A stretch of 64,000 nucleotides of DNA from Streptomyces globosus. Lineage in GTDB: Bacteria; Actinomycetota; Actinomycetes; Streptomycetales; Streptomycetaceae. Positions within the stretch are counted from its first letter, which is position 1. Each line of letters opens with the position of its first letter. Below, one piece after another: positions 23,998 through 33,700 of the stretch. The translations under genes and the position numbers were made by a program. The DNA is taken from positions 5,771,501 through 5,835,500 of the forward strand of contig NZ_CP030862.1 of assembly GCF_003325375.1 (NCBI RefSeq). Direction: 5' to 3'. The notes beneath the pieces were generated by a model. It saw nothing but the letters and a program-made list of their open reading frames with translations, searched no databases and was not told the DNA's origin.

Positions 23998-24645
23998 TCA
24001 GTCGAAGCGCGGGCCCTCGGTGCGGGTGCGCTTGATCTCGTAGAACCCCGGGGTGGAGGCGACGAGCAGGGTGCCGTCCCACAGCCGGGCGGCCGCCTCG
24101 CCGCGCGGGGTCGGGGTGACGACCGGGCCGAAGAAGGCCACGTCGCTGCCGTCGGCTCCGGGAACGGAGATCACCGGGGTGCCGACCTCCTGGCCGACGC
24201 GCTCGATGCCGTTGTTGTGGGACTCGCGCAGCACCTCGTCGTACTCGTCGGAGTCGGCGAAGCGGATCAGCTCGGCGGGCAGGCCGACCTCGTCCAGCGC
24301 GGCGGCGATGACCTCGCGGGTCGCGCCGAGGTCCTGGTTGTGGATCCGGGTGCCGAGCGCGGTGTAGAGCTTGCCGGTGACCTCGTCGCCGTGCTTCTGC
24401 TGGGCGGCGATGACGACGCGCACGGGCGCCCAGCCCTTGGGGCCGACGATCTCCCGGTAGCGCTCGGGGAGTTCCTCAAGGCGGTGCTCGTTCAGGACGG
24501 CGAGGCTCATCACGTGCCAGCGGACCTCGACATCGCGGACCTTCTCGACCTCCAGCATCCAGCGGGAGGTCATCCAGGCCCAGGGGCAGAGCGGGTCGAA
24601 CCAGAAGTCGACCGGGGTCTTCTCGCGCACCTGGGTGTCGGCCAT
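23998..24645 (-). CDS. DsbA-family oxidoreductase, Rv2466c (mycothiol) type, single active-site Cys
   Basis: A 215-residue thioredoxin-fold protein with the active site in WFDPLCPWAWMTSRW (about residues 14-28). The sequence is like mycobacterial Rv2466c, a mycothiol-dependent nitroreductase/mycoredoxin, but the second Cys of CPWC is Ala here. A one-Cys site can still react with mycothiol by a mixed disulfide. ATG 24,645 has AAGGAGA 5 bases upstream. It is divergent from pepN copy 1. Cytoplasmic, since no signal peptide is seen. The redox substrate is unknown. Confidence 0.85.
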   Translation of the reverse strand: MADTQVREKTPVDFWFDPLCPWAWMTSRWMLEVEKVRDVEVRWHVMSLAVLNEHRLEELPERYREIVGPKGWAPVRVVIAAQQKHGDEVTGKLYTALGTRIHNQDLGATREVIAAALDEVGLPAELIRFADSDEYDEVLRESHNNGIERVGQEVGTPVISVPGADGSDVAFFGPVVTPTPRGEAAARLWDGTLLVASTPGFYEIKRTRTEGPRFD

Positions 24646-24770
24646 GTCTCTCCTTGGGGCGGATAACGCTTCTCTGGTCATGTTCCTCCTGGCCAACCGG
24701 GCTGCGGCCGTGCGCATTCCCGCGTGGGAGGATTCGATCAGGTATCGCGAGCCCGCACGAAGGAGTGCAC

Positions 24771-27323
24771 GTGCCAGGAGAGAATCTGTCCCGCGAGGAA
24801 GCCCGCGAGCGGGCGGAACTGCTGTCCGTCGACGGCTACGAGGTCGCCCTCGACCTCCGGTCGGCCGTGGACGCCGCCGAACCGGCCGAGGGGCCGCGGA
24901 CCTTCCGCTCGGTGTCGACGATCCGCTTCCGCGCCGCCGTGCCCGGCTCGTCGTCCTTCGCGGACCTCGTCGCGCCGTCCGTGAACTCCGTCACCCTCAA
25001 CGGGCGCCCGCTGGACCCGTCGGCCGTCTTCGACAGCGCCCGGATCGTGCTGGAGGGCCTGGAGTCCGAGAACGTCCTCGTCGTCGACGCGAACTGCGCG
25101 TACAGCCGGACGGGCGAGGGCATGCACCGGTTCGTCGACCCGGAGGACGGCGAGGTCTACCTCTACACCCAGTACGAGCCGGCGGACGCCCGGCGGGTGT
25201 ACGCCAACTTCGAGCAGCCCGACCTGAAGGCGCCCTACCGCTTCGAGGTGACCGCGCCCGAGGGCTGGCACGTGTGGAGCAACGGCGCGGAGGTCTCCCG
25301 CGAGGGCGCGACCCGCCGGTTCGCCGAGACCAAGCCGATCTCGACGTACATCACCTGCGTCGTCGCCGGCCCCTACCACTACGTGACGGACACCTACACC
25401 CGCGGGGACCTGGAGATCCCGCTGGGTGCGATGTGCCGCAAGGGGCTCGCCAAGCACTTCGACGCGGAGGAGGTCTTCCGCGTCACCAAGCAGGGCTTCG
25501 ACTTCTTCCACGAGCACTTCGACTACCCGTACCCCTTCGGGAAGTACGACCAGGCCTTCGTCCCCGAGTACAACCTCGGCGCGATGGAGAACCCGGGCAT
25601 GGTCACCTTCCGGGAGGAGTACGTCTTCCGCGGCAAGGTCACCCGCGCGGCGTACGAGCGCCGCTGCAACACGGTGCTGCACGAGATGGCCCACATGTGG
25701 TTCGGCGACCTCGTCACCATGAAGTGGTGGGACGACCTGTGGCTGAAGGAGTCCTTCGCGGACTTCATGGGCACCTTCTCGCAGGTGGAGGCCACCCGCT
25801 TCGACCAGGCGTGGGTGACCTTCGCCAACAGCCGCAAGGCGTGGGCCTACCGCGCCGACCAGCTGCCGTCCACCCACCCGATCACGGCGGACATCCGCGA
25901 CCTGGAGGACGCCAAGCTCAACTTCGACGGCATCACCTACGCCAAGGGCGCGGCCGTCCTGAAGCAGCTCGTGGCGTACGTGGGCCGGGAGGCGTTCCTG
26001 GAGGGCGCGCGCCGCTACTTCAAGGCGAACGCCTACGGCAACACCACCCTGGCCGACCTGCTGTCCGTGCTCGGCGAGGTGTCCGGGCGCGACATGGCGG
26101 AGTGGTCCCGGGCCTGGCTGCAGACGGCCGGTGTGAACGTGCTGACGCCGGAGCCGGTCCTCGGGGAGGACGGCCGCCTCGCCGAACTGGCCGTCGTCCA
26201 GGAGGGCGGCGAGCTGCGCCCGCACCGGGTCGCGGTGGGCCTGTACCGGCTGGAGGCCGGCTCGCTCGTCCGCTACGCGCAGGCCGAGGCGGACGTCGCC
26301 GGCGCCCGGACGGCCGTGCCGGAGCTGGCCGGCCGGGAGCGGCCCGACCTCGTCCTCGTCAACGACGACGACCTCACCTACTGCAAGGTCCGCTTCGACG
26401 AGCGGTCCCTCACGACGCTGCGGAACCGGCTCGGCGACATCACGGACCCGCTCGCGCGGGCGCTGTGCTGGTCCGCGGCCTGGAACCTGACCCGGGACGG
26501 GCTGATGCCCGCCCGCGAGTTCATCGCGCTGGTGACGGCGCACGCGGGCCGGGAGGGCGACGTCGGCGTCGTCCAGATGGTGCACTCCCAGGCGCTGGCC
26601 GCCCTCACCCACTACGCGGCGCCCGCCTGGCGCGAGCAGGGCGGCCGGGAGCTGGCGGCCGCCGCGCTCCGGGAGCTGCGGCTGGCCGAGCCGGGCTCGG
26701 AGCACCAGCTGACGTGGGCCCGGTTCTTCGCGGCGGCCGCGGCGACCGAGGGCGACTTCCAGCTGCTGCTGGGCCTGCTGGACGGGACCGCGCGCATCGA
26801 CGGGCTGGAGGTGGACCAGGAGCTGCGCTGGGACTTCCTGCTGCCGCTGGCCTCGCACGGGGCGGTGGACGAGGCCGCGGTCAACGCCGAGCTGGCGCGG
26901 GACGACACGGCGTCGGGCAAGCGGCACCAGGTGCGCTGCCTCGCGGCGCGCCCGTCGGCGGCGGTCAAGGACCAGGCGTGGGCGGCGGTCGTCGAGTCGG
27001 ACGCCCTGTCGAACGCGCTGGTGGAGGCGACCATCGACGGAATGCAGCAGCCCTCGCAGCGGGCCCTGCTGGCCGCGTACACCGACCGCTACTTCGAGGT
27101 CGTCGAGCGGGTCTGGGCCGAGCGCTCCATCCAGATCGGGATGCACGTCGTCCGGGGCATGTACCCCGCGCTCCAGGACGACGCGGCGACGCTGGAGGCC
27201 ACGGACGCCTGGCTGTCCGCGCACGGGGACGCCGCCCCGGCGCTGCGGCGGCTGGTGCTGGAGTCCCGCGACGACCTGGCCCGGGCGCTGCGCGCGCAGG
27301 CCTGCGACGCCGCCGCCGGGTAG
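24771..27323 (+). CDS. pepN: Aminopeptidase N (M1), copy 1
   Basis: An 850-residue zinc metallo-aminopeptidase that removes N-terminal residues from peptides in the cytoplasm. GAMEN, which binds the free N-terminus, is at 270-274; zinc ligands are in HEMAH (304-308) and E327 in LKESF. A C-terminal ERAP1-like helical domain follows. The start is GTG 24,771 with AAGGAG 5 bases before it; the longer opening to 24,654 lacks a site. A second full-length paralogue lies at 35,510. Both begin alike (VPGENLSREEA here, VPGTNLTREEA there). Confidence 0.94.
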   Translation: MPGENLSREEARERAELLSVDGYEVALDLRSAVDAAEPAEGPRTFRSVSTIRFRAAVPGSSSFADLVAPSVNSVTLNGRPLDPSAVFDSARIVLEGLESENVLVVDANCAYSRTGEGMHRFVDPEDGEVYLYTQYEPADARRVYANFEQPDLKAPYRFEVTAPEGWHVWSNGAEVSREGATRRFAETKPISTYITCVVAGPYHYVTDTYTRGDLEIPLGAMCRKGLAKHFDAEEVFRVTKQGFDFFHEHFDYPYPFGKYDQAFVPEYNLGAMENPGMVTFREEYVFRGKVTRAAYERRCNTVLHEMAHMWFGDLVTMKWWDDLWLKESFADFMGTFSQVEATRFDQAWVTFANSRKAWAYRADQLPSTHPITADIRDLEDAKLNFDGITYAKGAAVLKQLVAYVGREAFLEGARRYFKANAYGNTTLADLLSVLGEVSGRDMAEWSRAWLQTAGVNVLTPEPVLGEDGRLAELAVVQEGGELRPHRVAVGLYRLEAGSLVRYAQAEADVAGARTAVPELAGRERPDLVLVNDDDLTYCKVRFDERSLTTLRNRLGDITDPLARALCWSAAWNLTRDGLMPAREFIALVTAHAGREGDVGVVQMVHSQALAALTHYAAPAWREQGGRELAAAALRELRLAEPGSEHQLTWARFFAAAAATEGDFQLLLGLLDGTARIDGLEVDQELRWDFLLPLASHGAVDEAAVNAELARDDTASGKRHQVRCLAARPSAAVKDQAWAAVVESDALSNALVEATIDGMQQPSQRALLAAYTDRYFEVVERVWAERSIQIGMHVVRGMYPALQDDAATLEATDAWLSAHGDAAPALRRLVLESRDDLARALRAQACDAAAG

Positions 27324-27496
27324 CGGCCGCCGCGGTACGGGTCCGGGGGCGCTGCCTCCGGGCCCGGCCCGGACAGGCCCGCGGGTGCGGGCTATCGGCC
27401 ATCGAACGGCCGTACTTTAGTGCTGTCTTGTCCGGATTTGCCGACGGGACGGTAACAGCGGTTAGGGGGCCCGCCCGGAGCGGGAATCTCCGCGGC

Positions 27497-28456
27497 ATGA
27501 ACCACAACGCACCCCTCCCCCTCGCCCACCTCACCGACAGCCGCCCCCGCGTCCTGACCCTCGCGCAGCTCCGCGAGCACGGTGTCAGCGCCGCGGAGGC
27601 CGCCGCCCGGTCCTGGCAGGAGATCCTGCCGGGGGTGTTCCTGCTGCACCCCGGCGTCGCGACGAGCGAGGAGCGGCTGCACGCCGCCCTGCTGTACGCA
27701 GGTCGGCGCGGCGGCGAGGCGATGATCACAGGACTGGCGGCGCTGGCCCTGCACCGGTTCACCTCGGCGCCCGCCCTGCTCTCCCTGCCGCGGATCGACG
27801 TACTGGTGCCGCACACCCGCCGGCTGCGCTCCGTCGGCAGCGTGCGCGTCGTCCGCGCCCACACCCCGCCGCGCCCGCTGGAGGTGGCCGGGCTGCCGGT
27901 GGCGCCGGTCGCCCGGGCGGTCGCCGACGCGGTGGCCGGGCTGTCGGACGCGGGCACGGTCCGCCGGATCCTGAGCGAGGCCGTCCGCGCCGGGCACTGC
28001 GAGCCGGCCGCCGTCGTGCGGGAGCTGACGGTGGCCCGGCTGCTGAACCGGCCGCACGTGGTCGACGCGGTGGAGTCGCTGCTCGCCGAGGGCCGGGCCA
28101 TCGCCGAGGACCGGCTCTACCGGCTGGTGGGCGGCTTCGGCCTGCCGCAGCCGCTGTGGAACGTGGACCTGCGCCTGCCCGGCGGCCCGCACCTGGGCGG
28201 CGTCGACGCGTACTGGCCGGAGCAGGCGGTCGCCGTGGAGATCGACACGCGGGCGCCCCGGCAGGGCGAGGACGAGGACTGGTCGGAGGCGGTCCGCAAG
28301 CGCGACGCGCTGGAGCGGCTCGGCGTGACCGTCCTGCACATCACCCCGCGCAAGCTGCGCGACTGGCCCGAGCAGCAGGCCGCGGTCGTACGGACCGCAC
28401 TGACCGCGGCCGCCGGCCGGGAGCCCGCCGCCTACCTGGTCGTCCTGCCGCGGTGA
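27497..28456 (+). CDS. AbiEi-like winged-helix protein with PD-(D/E)XK-like C-terminus
   Basis: A 319-residue protein. The N-terminal part (VLTLAQLREHGVSAAEAAARSW, then LPGVFLLHPG) has the AbiEi antitoxin-type winged helix. The C-terminal part (GGVDAYWPEQAVAVEIDTRA, then RKRDALERLGVTVLHITPRKL) resembles the DUF559/Vsr-like restriction-endonuclease fold, with D and E metal ligands. Such fused proteins are frequent in actinobacteria; a function in defence or regulation is suspected but unproven. No partner toxin is adjacent. The ATG at 27,497 follows GGAATC and is best by homology pattern. The 3' end overlaps the convergent oxidase gene by 25 bp. Confidence 0.75.
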   Translation: MNHNAPLPLAHLTDSRPRVLTLAQLREHGVSAAEAAARSWQEILPGVFLLHPGVATSEERLHAALLYAGRRGGEAMITGLAALALHRFTSAPALLSLPRIDVLVPHTRRLRSVGSVRVVRAHTPPRPLEVAGLPVAPVARAVADAVAGLSDAGTVRRILSEAVRAGHCEPAAVVRELTVARLLNRPHVVDAVESLLAEGRAIAEDRLYRLVGGFGLPQPLWNVDLRLPGGPHLGGVDAYWPEQAVAVEIDTRAPRQGEDEDWSEAVRKRDALERLGVTVLHITPRKLRDWPEQQAAVVRTALTAAAGREPAAYLVVLPR

Positions 28457-29334
28457 GGCGGCAGCGCCGGGTTCGCCGGCGAGAACTCCGGGGCGCTCCA
28501 CAGCAGCCGCCCCGGGTGCAGGCTCTCCACCGCCTCCTCGATGCGGAACAGGACGCTGCGGCCGCCGTCGGGCTCGTACACGGTCCGCGCCCGGCCGCTG
28601 AGCTGGAGCAGTGCGCCGCTCTCCCAGTGCGGGAAGAGCAGTCCGGCCCGCGGGTCGGCAGCCAGGTTCCCCAGGGTGAGGAACATGGCGTTCCCCGGGT
28701 AGTCCGGCCAGCGCAGCTCGGTCGGCGACAGCACCTCGACGAAGCCGGGCATGCCCCCGCGGTGGCTGGCGTCGGCGCCCTCCGCGTGGGCGGTGGCCGC
28801 GAAGAAGGTGTCGGCGCCGCGGACGGCCCGCTCCTGGCGGGCGTCGAGGGCGGGCGCCCGGCGCAGCACGCCGGGCCCGTCGGGGACGGTCCGCAGCGGC
28901 TGCCGCTTCTGGAGGTACTTGGGGCAGTTGGAGAAGACCCGCTCGGCCGCGACGGCGAACCCGCCGGGGACGGCCCGCGCGGTGCCGCCCAGCCGCATCC
29001 GGCGCCGGGTGCGCGGGTCGAGCGCGATCGTGCCGACGTGGATCCCGCCGGCGGCGAGCGCCGCGGCGAGCGGATCGCCCTCCGGCACCCCGCCGGCGAC
29101 CTCCATGCGGGCGGGTCCGGCGGCCCGCACGAAGCCGGGCGGGCCGGTGAGCAGTGAGGCCCACATCCGGCCCGCCGCGTCGGCGGCGCCGACGACGAGG
29201 TGCGGCTGGCGGGCCAGGAACGCCGCGGCGACGTCCTTGATGCCGGGGCCGATGGAGCGGCCCACGTGCTCGGCGGCCGCGCGGACGCCGACCCGCTCCT
29301 GTACCGCGATCGAGCCGCGGTGGTACCGCTCCAT
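28432..29334 (-). CDS. Pyridoxamine 5'-phosphate oxidase-family protein
   Basis: A 300-residue protein with a split-barrel FMN-binding fold. The second half (TFFAATAHAE, HRGGMPGFVEVL, LRWPDYPGNAMFLTLGNLAADPRA) matches the family whose members bind FMN or F420. The first half adds a barrel (VVGAADAAGRMWASLL). It is annotated in relatives only as a flavin-binding oxidoreductase. It is upstream of nothing on its strand except the VOC gene 21 bp away, which probably belongs to the same unit. Confidence 0.8.
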   Translation of the reverse strand: MERYHRGSIAVQERVGVRAAAEHVGRSIGPGIKDVAAAFLARQPHLVVGAADAAGRMWASLLTGPPGFVRAAGPARMEVAGGVPEGDPLAAALAAGGIHVGTIALDPRTRRRMRLGGTARAVPGGFAVAAERVFSNCPKYLQKRQPLRTVPDGPGVLRRAPALDARQERAVRGADTFFAATAHAEGADASHRGGMPGFVEVLSPTELRWPDYPGNAMFLTLGNLAADPRAGLLFPHWESGALLQLSGRARTVYEPDGGRSVLFRIEEAVESLHPGRLLWSAPEFSPANPALPPHRGRTTR

Positions 29335-29355
29335 GACTGCCTCCTGTCAGGCCGG

Positions 29356-29814
29356 CTAGAAGAACCCGCAGGTGGGGGCTCCGGGGGTGGGTGCGGGGGC
29401 GCCGTGGGCGCCGGTGGGCACCGAGATTTCGAGGCGGGTGCCGTCCGGGTCGTGGAAGAAGATCCCGCCGGAGGCGGTGCCCTCGCCGTGGGCGACGACC
29501 CCGTCGTGGGCGAAGGGGGTGCCGAGCTCGCGCAGCCGGGCCTCGTGGGCGCGCACCTCGTCGATCCCGGAGGCCGTGAAGGCGAGGTGGTGCAGTCCGG
29601 CAGCGGCGGGGGCGTACCCGCCTTCGGCCTGCTGCCACAGGGTGAGGACGAGTTCGCCGTCCCGCCCGAGGAAGGCGAAGCGGCGGCCGTCCTCCTTGCC
29701 CTCGCCGAGCGGCTCGAAGCCGAGGGCGTCGCGGTAGAAGGCGAGCGAGCGGTCGAGGTCGGTGACGTTCAGGCCGACGTGGCCGGTGCGGAGCGTGCTG
29801 ATGGCAGCCGTCAC
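29356..29814 (-). CDS. VOC-family (glyoxalase/bleomycin resistance) protein
   Basis: A 152-residue metal-binding VOC protein with two beta-alpha-beta-beta-beta units. Likely ligands are His12 (GHVGLNVTD), a Glu in the RDGELVLTL strand, a His in LHHLAF (about 75-76) and a Glu in DGTRLEIS (about 128). Family members isomerise, cleave or bind small molecules; the substrate is unknown. It is first in a two-gene unit with the oxidase, and divergent from a CGNR regulator across a gap holding an inverted repeat, so that regulator probably controls it. Confidence 0.85.
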   Translation of the reverse strand: MTAAISTLRTGHVGLNVTDLDRSLAFYRDALGFEPLGEGKEDGRRFAFLGRDGELVLTLWQQAEGGYAPAAAGLHHLAFTASGIDEVRAHEARLRELGTPFAHDGVVAHGEGTASGGIFFHDPDGTRLEISVPTGAHGAPAPTPGAPTCGFF

Positions 29815-29857
29815 GGCTGTTCCCCCTTCGACAGGGCCGGCGGGCCCCCGCCGGCGT

Positions 29858-29889
29858 TCTAACCATCTAAATTGAAGTTAACGGTTAGA
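29858..29889. promoter_or_regulatory. TCTAACC-N18-GGTTAGA operator between VOC and CGNR genes
   Basis: Perfect 7-bp inverted arms, TCTAACC (29,858-29,864) and GGTTAGA (29,883-29,889), flank an A/T-rich spacer in the 141-bp divergent gap. The spacer also holds GTTAAC. The CGNR protein is the likely binder. Confidence 0.68.
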
Positions 29890-29955
29890 TACGGGGGGCG
29901 TCAACCGTCCGCGTACGCTGGGGGGGTCGCTCGGCATGCGAGGAGGAACGGCTAC

Positions 29956-30525
29956 ATGGCCACAGCGGAGGCGGCGGACCCGCGCCCCCTGACCGGCGAG
30001 CCGATCGCCCTGGACCTGCTGAACACGCGCTGGGTGCAGGACGGCGCGCCCGTCGACCTGTTCGCCGGTGCGGCCGGGCTGACCCGCATGGAGGGGCTCG
30101 CCGTCTGGCTGCGCGCCGCCGGCCTGGCCGACCGCTTCCGCGCCGACCCGTCGACCCTCGTCCACCTGCTGACCGCGCGCGAGGCCATCGCCCGCGCCGT
30201 GGCCGACCCGGCGGACGCCGGAGCGCGCGCCCTGGTCGACGCCGTGCTGGAGCACGGGCGCATCCGGCCGACGCTGGGCGGGGAAGGCCCGGGCGAGCGG
30301 CCCGAGTTCGACGACCCGTCGTGGGGGCCGGCGTGGACGGCCGCGTACGGCTACCTGGAGCTGCTGCGCTCCGGCCCGGAGCGGATCCGCAAGTGCGCCT
30401 CGGCGAGCTGCGTGCTGCACTTCCACGACACCTCGCGGGGCGGCACCCGCCGCTGGTGCTCGATGGCCGCCTGCGGCAACCGCGCCAAGGCCTCGCGGCA
30501 CTACGCGCGCACGCGCGAGCGCTGA
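29956..30525 (+). CDS. CGNR zinc-finger / ABATE-domain transcriptional regulator
   Basis: A 189-residue protein with an N-terminal ABATE (stress-induced) domain, where LDLLNTRW is seen at about 19-26. The C-terminal CGNR zinc finger has C in KCASASC and C in WCSMAACGNRAKASRHYAR (about 166-184). CGNR proteins bind DNA and usually regulate a divergent detoxification-type gene, here the VOC protein. The ATG at 29,956 has AGGAGG 10 bases upstream. Confidence 0.88.
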   Translation: MATAEAADPRPLTGEPIALDLLNTRWVQDGAPVDLFAGAAGLTRMEGLAVWLRAAGLADRFRADPSTLVHLLTAREAIARAVADPADAGARALVDAVLEHGRIRPTLGGEGPGERPEFDDPSWGPAWTAAYGYLELLRSGPERIRKCASASCVLHFHDTSRGGTRRWCSMAACGNRAKASRHYARTRER

Positions 30526-30799
30526 GGCGCCGGAAGTTGTCACACCCGGGCGGGCACTGACCGCGCCCCGCTGACCCCGACAAGGTCGGGAAGTCGACAA
30601 ATCCACTCCCTGGAACCGGCGGTTCGCCGGCTTATGCCCCGCTACGGCCCCGATGGCGGGAAGTCCGAGCTGGCGAGAGTGCGCCATGCCAGGTCTCGGT
30701 AAATGACAGGCCTCCCCAAACAGCGGGCAGTTAGGCAAAGCTGACCGGTCATCCGGCACCGAAATCCGGACCGTATCTTTCACTTATCCAGGGATGCTG

Positions 30800-33700
30800 A
30801 TGACCTTCGAATCCCCCAGTTCGATATCCGGGGCCCGGCGCGTCGCGCGCGTCGCGGCCGCGGCGGGTCTGGTGGCCGCTCTCGCGGGCGCGGGCGCCAT
30901 GCCCGCCTTCGCGGAGCCGGCCCCCGGCACCGGTGCGGCGGGCACCGGGCCGGCCGTCAAGTCCGCCGACCAGAAGCTCGGTTCGGCCGACGCCGAACTG
31001 CTGCAGGAGGCCAAGGCCAAGGGCGAGGCGACCGTCACGGTCATGGTGGCCACCGCCCCCGGCCAGACCAAGCAGGTCACCGACCAGATCGCGGCCGTCA
31101 AGGGCGCCTCGGTCGGGCAGGCCAACGACAAGCTCGGCTACGTGCGTGCCACCCTGCCCACCGGCAAGGCCGAGGCCGCGCTGAAGGCGGCCTCCAAGCT
31201 GTCCTCCGTCCACGCCATGGACCTCAAGCACGAGATCCGGCTGCCGGACCCGCGCCCCGACGCGGGCAGGGAGTCCGGTGCGGGCAAGAAGACGGCTCCG
31301 GGCAGCTTCGCGGCGCCGGACAAGAACACCCCGGCGAAGAACCCGTACAACCCGTCCTTCGAGACCGGCTCGGTGGACTTCGTCGCGAACAACCCCCAGG
31401 CCGACGGCCGCGGGGTGACCATCGGCATCCTGGACTCGGGCGTCGACGTCGCCCACCCCGCCCTGCAGCAGACCACCACCGGCGAGCGCAAGATCGTCGA
31501 CTGGGTCACGGCGACCGACCCGATCACCGACAACGACGGCACGTGGCGCGCGCAGATCACGCCGGTGACGTCCTCCGGCGGCAGCTTCGCCGCGGGCGGC
31601 CAGAGCTGGAAGGCCCCGGAGGGCTCCTTCCAGTGGAGCCGCTTCAGCGAGTCGATCACCGCCAACGGCGACATGAAGGGCGACGTCAACCGGGACGGCG
31701 ACACCACCGACCGGTTCGGCATGCTCTACGACCCGGCCGCCGGCACCGTCCGCGTCGACACCGACCAGGACGGCGACTTCACCAACAACGAGCCGATGAA
31801 GCCGTACAAGGACGGCTTCCAGATCGGCTGGTTCGGTACGGACAACCCGGCGACCGCGGTCGCCGAGCGCATCCCCTTCGTGATCCAGATCCGCAAGGAC
31901 GTCCCGATGGACCCGCTGGGCGGGGACTGGGTCGGCAAGAAGGCCGACTTCGTCAACATCGGCATCATCGAGTCCGAGCACGGCTCGCACGTCGCCGGCA
32001 TCACCGCGGCGAACGGCCTGTTCGGCGGCAAGATGAACGGCCAGGCGCCCGGCGCCAAGCTCGTCTCCTCGCGCGCCTGCTCCTGGTCGGGCGGCTGCAC
32101 CAACGTCGCGCTGACCGAGGGCATGATCGACCTCGTCGTCAACCGCGGCGTGGACATCGTCAACATGTCGATCGGCGGCCTGCCGGCGCTGAACGACGGC
32201 AACAACGCCCGCGCCGAGCTGTACAAGAACCTCATCGACACCTACGGCGTCCAGCTCGTCATCTCGGCGGGCAACGAGGGCCCCGGCGTCAACACCATCG
32301 GCGACCCCGGCCTCGCCGACAAGGTCATCTCCGTGGGCGCGGCGGTCTCCAAGGAGACCTGGGCCGCCAACTACGGCTCCGGCGTGGACAAGAAGTACGC
32401 CATGTTCCCGTTCTCCTCGCGCGGCCCGCGTGAGGACGGCGGCTTCACGCCGACCCTCACCGCCCCCGGCGCGGCCATCAACACCATCCAGACCTGGCTG
32501 CCCGGCGCACCGGTGAAGGAGGCGGGCTACGACCTGCCGGCCGGCTACGGCATGCTCCAGGGCACCTCGATGTCGTCGCCGCAGGCGGCCGGCGCGGGCG
32601 CGCTGCTGCTCTCCGCCGCCAAGCAGCACAACATCAAGCTGACCCCGGCGGCCCTGCGCATCGCGCTCACCAGCACCGCCAAGACGATCAAGGACGTCCC
32701 CGCGCACGCGCAGGGCGCCGGCCTGATCGACGTGAACGCCGCCTGGGAGTCCGTCCAGCGCGACGCCAAGGCCAACGACTTCACCGTCAAGGCGCCGGTC
32801 GACACCGCGATCGACCAGTTCCTGAAGACCCCGGGCTTCGGCACGGGCATCTACGACCGCGAGGGCGGCCTGAAGGTCGGCAAGAAGAAGGTCTACAACG
32901 TCGTCGTCACCCGCACCACGGGCGTGAAGTACGGCACCCGCCACAACCTGAGCTGGCGGAACAACGACGGCACCTTCAAGGTCATCGGCGGCTACGACTA
33001 CGTCACCCTGCCGCTGAACAAGCCCGTCACGATCAAGGTCGAGGCGAAGGCGAAGACGGCCGGCGTGCACAGCGGCATCCTGCAGCTGGACGACGAGAAC
33101 ACCGAGGGCATCGACAAGCAGGTCCTGGCCACGGTCGTCGCCGCGGCCCCGCTGGCGAAGCCGTCGTTCACCTTCTCGGACACCTCGTCCGTGCAGCGCA
33201 ACAGCCACAAGTCGTACTTCGTCACCGTGCCGCAGGGCGCGAAGTCCCTCGAGGTCGCCCTCGGCGGTCTCGCGGCGGGCAGCCAGACGCGCTTCATCTC
33301 GATCCACCCGTACGGCCTGGGTGTCGAGGACAGCTCCACCACGCAGTGCTACCCGAACTACGACAACCCGGCGAACAAGTGCCGCCCCGACCTGCGCTCG
33401 TACGAGAACCCGCAGCCGGGCGTCTGGGAGATCGAGGTCGAGTCGCGCCGCACGTCGCCGCTGCTCGACAACCCCTTCAAGCTGGACGTGAGCATCCTCG
33501 GCGCGGCCTTCGACCCTGCGGTCCAGGTCCTGCCCGAGGTGAAGCAGGGCACCCCGGCGCCGGTCCAGTGGACGGTGAAGAACGACGCCGCGGCCATCTC
33601 CGGCGGCAAGCTCCAGGGCGGTTCCCTCGGCTCCGCGAAGGTCGCCAGGCCGACCATCGCGGACGGTGAGCAGCAGACCACGACGGTGACCGTCGGCGAG

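Noticed and set aside
24738..27224. 828-residue antisense frame to pepN copy 1 (similar cases antisense to pepN copy 2, the S8 protease, the GH84-type gene and pknG)
   Set aside because: Sense frames carry full catalytic motifs, while the antisense products are low-complexity Val/Gly/Leu/Arg strings without domains.
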